From assembly GCA_029882975.1 (NCBI GenBank), contig JAOUJW010000026.1, positions 1 through 64,000 of the forward strand: DNA of 64,000 bases, given 5' to 3'. The notes below the pieces were generated by a model that made no database searches, was not told the origin of the DNA, and saw only the letters and a list, made by a program, of their open reading frames with translations. The first letter of the stretch is position 1. Each line of letters begins with the position of its first letter. Made by a program: the position numbers and the translations under genes. Shown here piece by piece: positions 16,340 through 25,374 of this stretch. This DNA is from Gammaproteobacteria bacterium. GTDB taxonomy: Bacteria; Pseudomonadota; Gammaproteobacteria; SZUA-152.

Positions 16340-17107
16340 ATGACAAACGAGCAAATATCAGACGCACTTAATGCGCTCGAACAACAACACAACATCAAAA
16401 TCCTGTATGCCTGCGAATCCGGTAGTCGCGCCTGGGGCTTTCCTTCCCCGGACAGCGATTACGATGTCCGTTTTATCTACGCCCATCCGGTGGACTGGTA
16501 TTTGTCAGTTTTTCCCGGAAAAGACACCATCGACATTCCCATTTCCGGTGACAGCGACTTGGGAGGCTGGGACCTACGCAAGAGCTTTGGACTGCTCAAA
16601 AAGTCCAATTGCGCCCTAATGGAATGGCTGTCATCCCCAATCGTTTATAGGGAAAACGACACAGCGATAGCGCCCTTAAAAGATGCTGTCTCACCTTCGT
16701 TTTTGACAATCAGCGCCTGTCACCACTATCTGTCTATGGCTCAACGAAAATTCAGCGACATTGTGAGCGACGAGACCGTAAAACTAAAAAGCTATTTTTA
16801 TGCGCTACGTGCCGTATTGTGTGCTTTGTACATTATCGACAATCAATCCCCTCCTCCTATGGAAATCTCCAAGCTCAAAGACACGTATATATCATCGGAT
16901 TTGTTACCCCGTTATGAAGAACTATTGAGCCAAAAAATGGCGAGCGTGGAGTCCCACAGAACACAGCGGGAGCCATGGCTGGATTCGTTTCTGGAGCAAT
17001 CATTGGTGTTTATCGAGCAACATATTCCGGACAAACAAAATAAACTGGAAACCGCCGTACTGGATCGCGCTTTTCGTACTGCTTTACGTACAACGTGGGG
17101 AGAATAA
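16340..17107 (+). CDS. Pol-beta superfamily nucleotidyltransferase, RlaP-like (first of a pair)
   Basis: 255 aa, ATG 16340. The catalytic signature of the superfamily is clear: ESGSRAWGFPSPDSDYDVRF (GS then D-x-D, residues 27-46), with a third carboxylate likely in the DTIDIPI strand, followed by GWDLRKSFGLLKKSN and MEWLSSPIVY. This matches the RlaP-type family, which comparative genomics has linked to RNA ligase and RNA-repair genes. The reaction is unknown. The next gene is a diverged member of the same family, 5 bp downstream. Confidence 0.85.
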   Translation: MTNEQISDALNALEQQHNIKILYACESGSRAWGFPSPDSDYDVRFIYAHPVDWYLSVFPGKDTIDIPISGDSDLGGWDLRKSFGLLKKSNCALMEWLSSPIVYRENDTAIAPLKDAVSPSFLTISACHHYLSMAQRKFSDIVSDETVKLKSYFYALRAVLCALYIIDNQSPPPMEISKLKDTYISSDLLPRYEELLSQKMASVESHRTQREPWLDSFLEQSLVFIEQHIPDKQNKLETAVLDRAFRTALRTTWGE

Positions 17108-17112
17108 TCCAT

Positions 17113-18021
17113 ATGGCTAGTGTAGTTCAGAGTTTATATAAGAAAAGAATTATCACCAAACTACCCAAGTTTGTCCCTGCGAATACGCAGTATGAGGTTA
17201 TCATGGGCTCTGTGGCATATGGCGTTTCCAATGACACTTCGGACATGGATATCTACGGCTTCTGTATTCCTCCCCGAGATTATGTGTTTCCCCATTTGCG
17301 TGGAGAAATTCCCGGATTTAGTGAACCGGGACCGCAATTCGATCAATACCAGGAACACCATATATTGGATAAAGATGCAGAAAGCGGAAAAGGTCGCGAG
17401 TACGATTTGAGCATCTATTCCATCATAAAGTTTTTTCGCCTCTGTATGGAAAACAACCCCAATATGATCGACAGCCTGTTCGTCCCGCGTCGTTGTATTT
17501 TGTACACCACGCCGGTGGGAGAGCTGGTACGGGAAAATCGCAAGGCCTTTTTACATAAAGGGGCATGGCATAAATTTAAAGGTTATGCCTATTCCCAAGT
17601 TCATAAGATGAATACGAAAAACCCTGTAGGTAAACGTAAGAAAACCATTCAGGAATACGGATATGATGTCAAATTCGCGTACCATGTGGTGAGACTGTTA
17701 AACGAGGTGGAACAGATCCTCACCGAGGGAGACCTGGACCTGGAACGCAACCGAGAGCAACTAAAAGCCATACGCCGCGGTGATTGGTCTCAGGAGAAAG
17801 TACGCGAATATTTCGAGCAAAAAGAGAATGAACTGGAGTCCGTATACACCAAAAGCGAGCTCCCTCACACACCGGATATTGAAACACTTCAGAGCCTTCT
17901 GCTCGAATGCCTGGAAACCCATTATGGCAGCCTGGAGGGCTGTGTGGTCGATCAAGACGAAATGGTTATTGCCATGCGCGATATCGACAAGATTTTGGAA
18001 AAGATTAGAAATCGATTATAG
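17113..18021 (+). CDS. Pol-beta superfamily nucleotidyltransferase, RlaP-like (second of a pair)
   Basis: 302 aa from ATG 17113, chosen over the in-frame GTG at 17095 because GGGGAG (17097-17102) lies at fitting distance and the overlap with the upstream gene disappears. Signature: EVIMGSVAYGVSNDTSDMDI (GS ... D-x-D), then YGFCIPPRDYVFPHL. A helical domain follows, with KFKGYAYSQVHKM and GYDVKFAYHVVRLLNEVEQI, typical of the larger members of the family. The two proteins probably work on the same substrate or as a heteromer, since they are co-transcribed and only distantly similar. With the Thg1/kinase operon 10 kb away, this makes two clusters of possible RNA-end enzymes in the window. Confidence 0.85.
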   Translation: MASVVQSLYKKRIITKLPKFVPANTQYEVIMGSVAYGVSNDTSDMDIYGFCIPPRDYVFPHLRGEIPGFSEPGPQFDQYQEHHILDKDAESGKGREYDLSIYSIIKFFRLCMENNPNMIDSLFVPRRCILYTTPVGELVRENRKAFLHKGAWHKFKGYAYSQVHKMNTKNPVGKRKKTIQEYGYDVKFAYHVVRLLNEVEQILTEGDLDLERNREQLKAIRRGDWSQEKVREYFEQKENELESVYTKSELPHTPDIETLQSLLLECLETHYGSLEGCVVDQDEMVIAMRDIDKILEKIRNRL

Positions 18022-18053
18022 GAACAAAAAATATAAAAAGACTGTATAAAAGC

Positions 18054-18097
18054 TAAACCGAAAACCCGCCAAGATTCAATGGTGGATTTTCGGTTTA
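18054..18097 (+). terminator. Probable terminator after the nucleotidyltransferase pair
   Basis: A long imperfect stem of 17 pairs (18054-18070 with 18081-18097, two mismatches/wobbles) around a 10-nt loop. The U-run is internal (ATTTT within the 3' arm), so the assignment is less certain than for the other terminators. Confidence 0.6.
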
Positions 18098-18222
18098 TGG
18101 ATGAGATCAAAAGCGACAGCTTTGAACCGGGATAGTCAACGCAGCAGCCTCTACCCCCTGCCCACAGGCTGGTTTCAGCCTGTGGTTCATGTCAAAGATA
18201 TATTGATCCTTTCCCGTTACAT

Positions 18223-21200
18223 CTAAAAAATCGATATACTGATATCATCCACATACCAGCCACTGGACACACCGGCAGAATATCCGTTGGATAAAGCAAA
18301 ATATAACCGAATGGTTTGTCCGTTGTATGCGGATAAATCGACCAAAGGCCTCGCCCAGACACCACCTGAAGTACCCGTGTATCGTGTCAATTCCGTTACG
18401 GCAGACCAAATCCCCGGAGCAGTTTCCTGTTGAATATAGACTATAGCCCAATCGTGGTCGCATCCTGCGCAAGCTTGTGTTCTACCAGCCATAGAAAACC
18501 AGTGCCAAAACCGAAGTTGCAGTTCCTGCCCCGCCACTAACACAGGTAAGTTGATCGCAGGCGATATCAAACTGCTATTTGTGTTCGAATAATCTCCGTC
18601 CAACACGGTGGCAGCACACTGACTGGAACCGTTGTAACACTCGGCAGGGCCCGCAATCGGGGAGCCGCCCACCTGCCAGGTACCGTTGTTACTCCACCAA
18701 GCACCCATTCCATTTTCAAAATTTTCTGTAAATGGCAAATTAACAACATTGAATACTGTCTCTATGCTGATGTCGTCAATATACCAACCCGCAGCAATTC
18801 CCGCTGAGTACCCATTGCTTAAACTAAACAGTATGCGAACCCGCAGTCCGGCGTAAGCCGACAGATCCACCATAGGACGGGTCCAAACACCCGCGGTATA
18901 CCCCACATAGCTGTGTAACAGAGTTGCCGCGGACCACACACCGGGGGAATTTTCCGTTTGGATATACACTCGACCATAATCGTGATCGCACCCGGCGCAG
19001 GCTTGCGTTCTACCCGCAAAGGAAAACCAATGCCAAAATCGCAACTGAATTTCCTCACCCGTGCCAATATTGGGTAAGTCGATTGGTGGTGAGACCAGAT
19101 TGCTGTTGGTATTGGAATAGTTATCATCCATGACGCTACCGGCACACTGGCCTGTGCCGTTATAGCATTCCATCGGACCGACACTGGGTGGCCCCCCCAC
19201 CTGCCATGTGCCATTGGAACTCCACCAATCGCCCAAGCCACTGCTAAAATCTTCACTGTATGGAAGGCTGTTGCTCTTGTTGACAGTATCGATGGTGACA
19301 TGGTCGACATACCATCCCGCTGCAATAGCGGCAGAATACCCGTTACTAAGATTAAACAATATTCGGACTTTTGATCCGGCGTACGCCGACAAGTCCACCA
19401 TAGTTCGAGTCCACACTCCCGCCGAATATCCTACATAGTTACTGACTTCGGTAGCGCCACTCCAAATTCCGGGAGAAGTCTCCTGTTGTATGTAGATTCG
19501 ACCAAAATCGTGATTACAACCGGCACAGGACTGAGTTCTTCCCGCAAAGGAAAACCAGTGCCAGAAGCGTAATTGGATTTGTTCATTGGCCGCTATATTG
19601 GGTAAGGTCAGACTCGGCGAGACCAAATTGCTGTTGGTATCGGAGTAGTTACCATCCAACACCGTAGCGGCACATTGTACGGATGCATTGTAACACTCCA
19701 TAGGCCCTGCGCCAGGCGCACCGCCGATCTGCCAAGCCCCGTTGGAGATCCACCAATCACCCATTCCATCAACGAAGGATTCTGAGAACGGAAATGTCTT
19801 AGTTTGAATTTTTTCCACACTGATATCATCCAGGTACCAACCGGTGCTCACGCCGGCGGAGTATCCATTGGTTAAGGCAAATATTAGTCGGACTTTCCGA
19901 CCCGCATAAGCGGATAGGTCAACTGCGGGTCGAGTCCACACACCGGCACTGTACCCTACATAACGGGTTAACTCGGAGGCTCCGCTCCACACACCCGGCG
20001 AGGTTTCTTCTTCGATATAAACCCGACCGTAATCGTGATCACATCCGGCACAGGACTGCGTTCTACCTGCAAAAGAAAACCAATGCCAGAAGCGTAACTG
20101 TAACTCCTCCCCTGTCCCAATGTTTGGCAGCACCATTGATGGCGAAGTTAAATTCGCATTGGTATCCGTGTAGTTCCCGTTCAGAACCGTACCGGCACAT
20201 TGGGTTGATCCACCATAGCAGGCTGCCGGACCAACCGTCGGGGGTCCGCCCACTTCCCAGCTGCCGGTTGCAGACCAACTGCCCCAGCTGTTTGTCCATG
20301 TGACTTTGAAAACAATGGTATCGCACACTCTGGTGCTGACATTACCCTGTAGATCCATGAACCAGGCACAGACTTCCACGCTATCCCCCGTGTTGTACTG
20401 TTGTTGCAAGGGATATTGAAAGGTAATGGACAGATTTGCCGTCTCTGCGATGTTTACCCAACGTCCATCCGATGGCAGTGGATCAAGGTATGGTGGTGTG
20501 ACATTGCCGGGGTCGGTCGCGTTATGCTCGGTAATCAGGTAACTGGTAATGCCCACATTATCCATTGCCGTCAACCTGACACTGAATTCATCAAGCACAA
20601 TGGCATATTCTGAATTTCGGTTTATCACAACGCTTGCCGAATCCGGTGGCAAGGTATCGGCCGTGACTTCCCACGAGTGACTGGCCGGTGTTGGATCTGC
20701 GTTACCTGCCAAGTCTGTCGCTCTGACCTGAAAATTATGCACACCGGTTGACAGGCCGTTCAATGTCAATGGGGATAAACAACTGGAAAATACCGAGTCA
20801 TCCAAGGCACATTCAAACGTTGACCCCGCTTCAGTTGAGTTAAAAATAAACTCTGCGGTGGTTTCCGGTGTTGATAATGCGGGTCCACCGGTGATGGTGG
20901 TATCCGGAGCGCTTAAATCGATTTCCAAGTCGTATGTGGCCGCAGTGGCATCGGTGTTTCCTGCCAGGTCCGTCGCTCGCACACTGAAAACATGAGTACC
21001 CTCTGCCAAACTGTCGTATTGCACCGGGCTGATGCAGGCACTGTAAGCGATATTGTCTAGCGAACATTCAAAACGGGAACCGGCTTCAGTGGACGTAAAC
21101 TCAAAACTTGCCGATACGGCATTGCTTGGACTGTCGGGTGCAACGGAAATGCCGGTATCCGGCGCACTCAGGTCAACTTCCCAATTATAACTGGCCGGTG

Positions 21201-22818
21201 TTCCATCTGTATTGCCGGCAGGGTCCGTCGCTCGGACACTAAACTCGTGATTGCCTTCGTTAATGCCGTTGTATTGGGCCGGACTGGTACAGACACTAAA
21301 CGCAGCACTATCCAGGGAACATTCAAAGCTGGAACCGGCCTCAGTGGCTGTGAACTCAAAGCTTGCGGTCACTGCATTCGTAGGACTATCCGGTGCCATC
21401 GTGATACCGGTGTCCGGAACCGTTTGGTCGATTTGCCAACTGTGACTGGCGGGTGTTCCATCCGTATTCCCAGCAAGATCTATGGCTCTGACGCTCAATA
21501 CATGATTGCCTTCGCTTAAACTAATGAATTGCATTGGACTGGAACAGGTGCTGAATGCCGCACCATCCAGTGAACATTCAAAGCGGGCACCGATCTCGGT
21601 AGACGTAAACGCAAAGGCAGCCGTAGACAAGTTGGTGGGATCGGCCGGCGCACTGGAAATACGGGTGTTCGGGGCGCTCAGGTCAACGACCCAACTGTAA
21701 GCGGCGGGTGTTCCATCTGTGTTACCGGCAGGGTCTGTCGCTCGGACACTAAACTCGTGATTGCCTGCGTTAATGCCGTTGTATTGGGCCGGACTGGTAC
21801 AGGCACTAAACGCAGCACCATCCAGGGAACACTCAAAGCTGGAACCGGCCTCAGTGGCTGTGAACTCAAAGCTTGCGGTCACTGCATTCGTAGGATTGGC
21901 TGGAGTGCCGGTAATGGCGGTATCAGGCGATGTCAAATCGACTACCCAGGAAAAGCCGGCTGGTGACGCATCCATAATCCCCGACGCGTTAACCGCCCGC
22001 ACACTGAATGTGTGTGCGCCTTGCGTTAATCCGCTGTAGGATTTGGAACTGGTGCAAGCACTGTAAACTCCACTATCCAATGAACATTGAAATGTGGCCG
22101 TTGTATCATCAGAAGAGAATTCGAAGACAGCGTTGCTGGTATTACTCAATGAACCGGGACTGTTGGTTATAAAGGTATCCGGCACCTGTGCCACTATTAC
22201 AGACCAAGTATGAGTGGCCGGACTGGGATCTGTATTTCCTGCCGCGTCCGTGGCTTGAACACGGAATGTGTGCGCAGCAATCGACAGATTTGTCATCTCC
22301 AAGGGGCTGCTACATTCCGTATAGGCTGCACCATCCAAGGAACATTGAAATGTTACATTGGCGTCATTAGCCGAAAATGTGATCATCGCGCTGGATGACG
22401 TGGTCATATTGCCGGGCCCGCTGTCGATGTTCGTATCCGGCGGTGTTACATCAATTTCCCAGCTGAAGCTTGCCGGCGAAGCATCCACTTTATTCCCGTT
22501 TACTGCCCTGACGACAAACTGGTGCGATCCTTCTGATAAATTGTCATAACTCATGGGGCTGCTACAAGCGATAAACTCACCCGTGTCCAGCATACATTCA
22601 AATGTCGAATTATCTCTCGAAGATACAAACTCAAAGCCGGCACCCGCTGAATTCGTCAAAGGATCCGGCGCACTAACGATGGTGGTATCCGGTATGGGTT
22701 TATCCCCCTCCTCTTTGTTCTTTTGTTCATCATCATGAAAGCACGCATTAAGCATACCGGTGACTAGCAACACCAGTGCAACCTTGGTCACACTGCTGAG
22801 GATTTGACTGGAAATCAC
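18223..22818 (-). CDS. Large surface lipoprotein with eight Ig-like and four MAM-like repeats
   Basis: About 1531 aa. Start chosen at GTG 22818 because a purine-rich GGGGGGA lies just upstream and a lipoprotein signal follows at once (VALVLLVTGMLNAC). Residues about 44-727 hold eight repeats of about 85 aa, each with a central FECSLD--A--CTSP pattern (two Cys, probably one disulfide per repeat) and FSVRATDPAGNTD near the end, an Ig-like beta-sandwich type. After a linker come four modules of about 173 aa (about 840-1531), each with SNGTWQVGGPP, FWHWFSFAGRTQ, CAGCDHDYGRVYIQ, VDLSAYAG and GWYVDDISIE: jelly-roll MAM/concanavalin-like domains with conserved Cys. No catalytic motif is visible. I infer an adhesin or matrix protein anchored in the outer membrane and exposed outside. 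Confidence 0.85.
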   Translation of the reverse strand: MISSQILSSVTKVALVLLVTGMLNACFHDDEQKNKEEGDKPIPDTTIVSAPDPLTNSAGAGFEFVSSRDNSTFECMLDTGEFIACSSPMSYDNLSEGSHQFVVRAVNGNKVDASPASFSWEIDVTPPDTNIDSGPGNMTTSSSAMITFSANDANVTFQCSLDGAAYTECSSPLEMTNLSIAAHTFRVQATDAAGNTDPSPATHTWSVIVAQVPDTFITNSPGSLSNTSNAVFEFSSDDTTATFQCSLDSGVYSACTSSKSYSGLTQGAHTFSVRAVNASGIMDASPAGFSWVVDLTSPDTAITGTPANPTNAVTASFEFTATEAGSSFECSLDGAAFSACTSPAQYNGINAGNHEFSVRATDPAGNTDGTPAAYSWVVDLSAPNTRISSAPADPTNLSTAAFAFTSTEIGARFECSLDGAAFSTCSSPMQFISLSEGNHVLSVRAIDLAGNTDGTPASHSWQIDQTVPDTGITMAPDSPTNAVTASFEFTATEAGSSFECSLDSAAFSVCTSPAQYNGINEGNHEFSVRATDPAGNTDGTPASYNWEVDLSAPDTGISVAPDSPSNAVSASFEFTSTEAGSRFECSLDNIAYSACISPVQYDSLAEGTHVFSVRATDLAGNTDATAATYDLEIDLSAPDTTITGGPALSTPETTAEFIFNSTEAGSTFECALDDSVFSSCLSPLTLNGLSTGVHNFQVRATDLAGNADPTPASHSWEVTADTLPPDSASVVINRNSEYAIVLDEFSVRLTAMDNVGITSYLITEHNATDPGNVTPPYLDPLPSDGRWVNIAETANLSITFQYPLQQQYNTGDSVEVCAWFMDLQGNVSTRVCDTIVFKVTWTNSWGSWSATGSWEVGGPPTVGPAACYGGSTQCAGTVLNGNYTDTNANLTSPSMVLPNIGTGEELQLRFWHWFSFAGRTQSCAGCDHDYGRVYIEEETSPGVWSGASELTRYVGYSAGVWTRPAVDLSAYAGRKVRLIFALTNGYSAGVSTGWYLDDISVEKIQTKTFPFSESFVDGMGDWWISNGAWQIGGAPGAGPMECYNASVQCAATVLDGNYSDTNSNLVSPSLTLPNIAANEQIQLRFWHWFSFAGRTQSCAGCNHDFGRIYIQQETSPGIWSGATEVSNYVGYSAGVWTRTMVDLSAYAGSKVRILFNLSNGYSAAIAAGWYVDHVTIDTVNKSNSLPYSEDFSSGLGDWWSSNGTWQVGGPPSVGPMECYNGTGQCAGSVMDDNYSNTNSNLVSPPIDLPNIGTGEEIQLRFWHWFSFAGRTQACAGCDHDYGRVYIQTENSPGVWSAATLLHSYVGYTAGVWTRPMVDLSAYAGLRVRILFSLSNGYSAGIAAGWYIDDISIETVFNVVNLPFTENFENGMGAWWSNNGTWQVGGSPIAGPAECYNGSSQCAATVLDGDYSNTNSSLISPAINLPVLVAGQELQLRFWHWFSMAGRTQACAGCDHDWAIVYIQQETAPGIWSAVTELTRYTGTSGGVWARPLVDLSAYNGQTIRLYFALSNGYSAGVSSGWYVDDISISIF
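18226..20300 (-). repeat. Four tandem coding modules of about 520 bp
   Basis: The DNA encoding the C-terminal MAM-like modules is repeated four times with high similarity (for example the stretch encoding RFWHWFS-AGRTQ-CAGC recurs near 18475, 19010, 19540 and 20075). The spacing is about 520-535 bp. Confidence 0.85.
20640..22689 (-). repeat. Eight tandem coding modules of about 255 bp
   Basis: DNA encoding the Ig-like repeats. Copies 4 and 6 (about 21700-21900 and 21200-21390) are almost identical over roughly 190 bp while neighbouring copies differ, which indicates recent duplication or gene conversion within the array. Confidence 0.85.
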
Positions 22819-23141
22819 GTTGTGGTCCCCCCTTGGTTTTGGATTGGCATTTATAAAAATTAAACAACACAACTGCCTGGTTTATTTGTGGACTGACCGT
22901 CAATTCGCGAAAGCATTACAGATGGTTACAGTCACGTTTTAACAACACAGTAGCAACTAAGATACCAAGCTGGGATTGCATCAACCGTTTCTGTTGAGCC
23001 ATCTATTATTATATAAATACCAATGAGTTGGGTTATTTATCTAGAATCGATGTGATCTGGTCCGACGATTTACATTCAGTGTTATCACTCATTGAGAGTT
23101 AAGTAATAAAAAATCAATTCTCATTGAGACTTTACTGATGC
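22819..23141. other. Intergenic region with a 10-bp direct repeat
   Basis: 323 bp between the repeat lipoprotein and the AAA+ regulator, both on the minus strand. CTCATTGAGA occurs at 23088-23097 and 23120-23129, three helical turns apart, a spacing that would suit a dimeric regulator. It lies close to the end of the regulator gene. No hairpin with a T-run and no small gene recognised. Confidence 0.45.
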
Positions 23142-24851
23142 TCAGCAGGGTTGGACGGTAGGCGTTTTTTGTACGCTAATACGCCAGACATCCTTGCGGG
23201 CTTCCTTGTCTCGCTGAACCAAGCGCATTTGCTCCAAAATCTTTAGGTCTTCTGCAACCGTGGCGTCTTTGGTACCCGTTAACTGGGTACACGTTTTCTT
23301 ATCGATTTGTTGATACTGTTCCAAATACACCAAAATGCGCGACAGGCGAACCGCCGGACGAATCTTGTCGCCTCGTGCCTTAAGACGGGTTACACTTTTT
23401 GCAAACGTTTCTACTATGCCGGGACGTTGTGATTCCATTTTTAGCAAAATTTCTTTTGCTTCCAACTCAGATGGAGGAGATTCTTGGCTGGCCCAAACAG
23501 GCGACTGCCCGTCTTTCCCACTACCGTTGCACATGAAACCGTTGTCCAATTCCAAAATTCTACAGACACGAGAGTTTTTGGGTTCAATAGCAGTGGTAAA
23601 AACCGGCGATGTAATAATACCCACCCAATGATGATACTCGGGACCGCGATCCAGTACTTGCTGCATCAAAGTCCTGATCGTTTGGCTGTTATGAACCGGT
23701 TGTTTTGCCATGGATGCAACCAGCGATAACAGCGCCCTCAGTGACCGAACATTCCCGTTAAACGGTAACTTGAGTCCGCACAGCCATCGAACAACTTTAT
23801 AGGATAACTCTCTGTGTTTATCCGAACCTTCATTACACTCATGCCAGATGGTTTGCGCTAATGCGGGTATATCAGCGATGCGCTCCCGCAGTGGAGCCAC
23901 ATGCAATACTCTGTCCTCGAAACGATAAATAAAGTCCTCGCGCCACTTTTTTTCTTGCATCAAAGAAGCGATATCCGCGTTGGTCGCAAACATAAGCCAC
24001 ACCGTTGTCTTGCGTTCACTTGTTTCCCCCAAACGACTAAAACGGGCTGCCTGCCCCCTTGCCGTGGACATGATTCGCAGCAGTGCGCCCTGTACACCTG
24101 GAGGTGCAGTGTCGAAATCGTCAAATAGCACAGCGCCATCACTGTAGGTTTCCAACAAACCGGGACGATCCTCATAGGCGTCAGCATAAGCTCCTTTCTT
24201 ATGGCCAAACAACTGATCCTGCAGTAAATTCTCGGTTAACCAGGCGCATGCTACGGCCGTGAATTTATTTTTTTTCTCTCTGGAGCTTGCTTGAAATATG
24301 GCATTGGCTGCCATTTCTTTACCAACCCCGGACTCTCCCAATATTAGGGTAGGCGTCCACGGACCATGATGCCCCTTGGACAGACGACTAATCTCAGAGC
24401 GAAGCCGGTAACCTGCCGTACTCAAGCCCACCATTGGGTGATGCATATACAAATCTCTGAGAAACGCAACAATGACATTCTGATTCTGCTGATCCCAATG
24501 TAGAACTACTTCACGCCAATTGCATATGTCTATCGTTTGATCGCTCAGGTCCTCCTGCGCAATATCGCTTAAACACCAGAAATATGCATGATCGGACAGC
24601 ATTTCAGGTATTTCCTCGTACTGTTGCAACAGGTAGCGGGTTAACAATATTTGTCTGCCGACAATGATGAAAGGCCGGCCTTGCCAAAAGGCCTGATCTA
24701 AATGGTGTTTATCAAGATGGATGAATTCTATACCAGCGCATACGGATTTTAACGCGTCTTTCAAAGAGGATAACCACAGTACGGAAGAATGACAATTGTC
24801 TTCCAAATAATAAACAATCAGCGAATGATTGTTCGGACTGACACTCTCCAT
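23142..24851 (-). CDS. Sigma54-activator-like AAA+ ATPase lacking the GAFTGA loop
   Basis: 569 aa. An N-terminal receiver-like or pseudo-receiver region (about 1-125) precedes an AAA+ domain with Walker A GESGVGKE (172-179), the L1 position reading GHKKGAYADA instead of GAFTGA (220-225), Walker B VLFDDFD (241-247) in place of TLFLDE, and sensor regions FATNAD and PLRERIADIPAL. The C-terminus has a winged-helix-like segment (RLSRILVYLEQYQQIDKKTC) instead of a Fis-type HTH. Because GAFTGA contacts sigma54, classical sigma54 activation is unlikely; an ATP-switchable DNA-binding or signalling protein is more plausible. It is the last gene of a set with a receiver protein and a solute-binding kinase-like protein. 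Confidence 0.8.
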   Translation of the reverse strand: MESVSPNNHSLIVYYLEDNCHSSVLWLSSLKDALKSVCAGIEFIHLDKHHLDQAFWQGRPFIIVGRQILLTRYLLQQYEEIPEMLSDHAYFWCLSDIAQEDLSDQTIDICNWREVVLHWDQQNQNVIVAFLRDLYMHHPMVGLSTAGYRLRSEISRLSKGHHGPWTPTLILGESGVGKEMAANAIFQASSREKKNKFTAVACAWLTENLLQDQLFGHKKGAYADAYEDRPGLLETYSDGAVLFDDFDTAPPGVQGALLRIMSTARGQAARFSRLGETSERKTTVWLMFATNADIASLMQEKKWREDFIYRFEDRVLHVAPLRERIADIPALAQTIWHECNEGSDKHRELSYKVVRWLCGLKLPFNGNVRSLRALLSLVASMAKQPVHNSQTIRTLMQQVLDRGPEYHHWVGIITSPVFTTAIEPKNSRVCRILELDNGFMCNGSGKDGQSPVWASQESPPSELEAKEILLKMESQRPGIVETFAKSVTRLKARGDKIRPAVRLSRILVYLEQYQQIDKKTCTQLTGTKDATVAEDLKILEQMRLVQRDKEARKDVWRISVQKTPTVQPC

Positions 24852-24927
24852 GAGCCATACTCCCCCGGCAGTTGAAAAACGTATTTTTCAAAACACTGCC
24901 TCTTACTGTACCTTCAAACCTTCCACT

Positions 24928-25374
24928 TTACAGATCTTCTTCCTTCATCCGGGCTAAACAACCCAAAACAGCGTTCTTCAACAGCACCTTACTTTTAACC
25001 GAGCAAAGTACCAAACGCCTGTCTTTTTCGCTGCAAGGTTCAAAGTAGTCAATAGCTTCCTGAGAACCAAGAAACGCGGACCACAAAATAATGTAACTAT
25101 CCGCTTTAATATTATTCTTATGTTCGTATGTGTTTTCTTTTTCCTCTGCTCTGATTTTCTCATAGACTTCTCTACCCGCCAAGTCCTGATCATCATCAAA
25201 CAAATCCAAAATTACCAGATCCGGTCGCTGCTGGATATCCAGCGGCCAGGTAAAATCTCTTGACGTCTTGGTATCCAACGTAAACCCGGATTCCTGTTCC
25301 GCTGACCTTACTACACTAAGCGCCCGATCCAACTGGGTCTGGTAATCATCGATAATCCAAACACGGAAGTTCAC
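24928..25374 (-). CDS. Stand-alone receiver-domain response regulator
   Basis: 148 aa. GTG start at 25374 overlaps the upstream TGA (GTGA), so translation is coupled. Receiver features: acidic pair in WIIDDYQ, phospho-acceptor Asp in VILDLFDDD, SAFLGS at the Thr/Ser switch position, and a Lys in SVKSKV. No output domain is present; the likely target is the AAA+ protein encoded 76 bp downstream. An unusual acidic insert follows the phospho-acceptor (DDDQDLAGREVYEKI). Confidence 0.8.
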   Translation of the reverse strand: MNFRVWIIDDYQTQLDRALSVVRSAEQESGFTLDTKTSRDFTWPLDIQQRPDLVILDLFDDDQDLAGREVYEKIRAEEKENTYEHKNNIKADSYIILWSAFLGSQEAIDYFEPCSEKDRRLVLCSVKSKVLLKNAVLGCLARMKEEDL

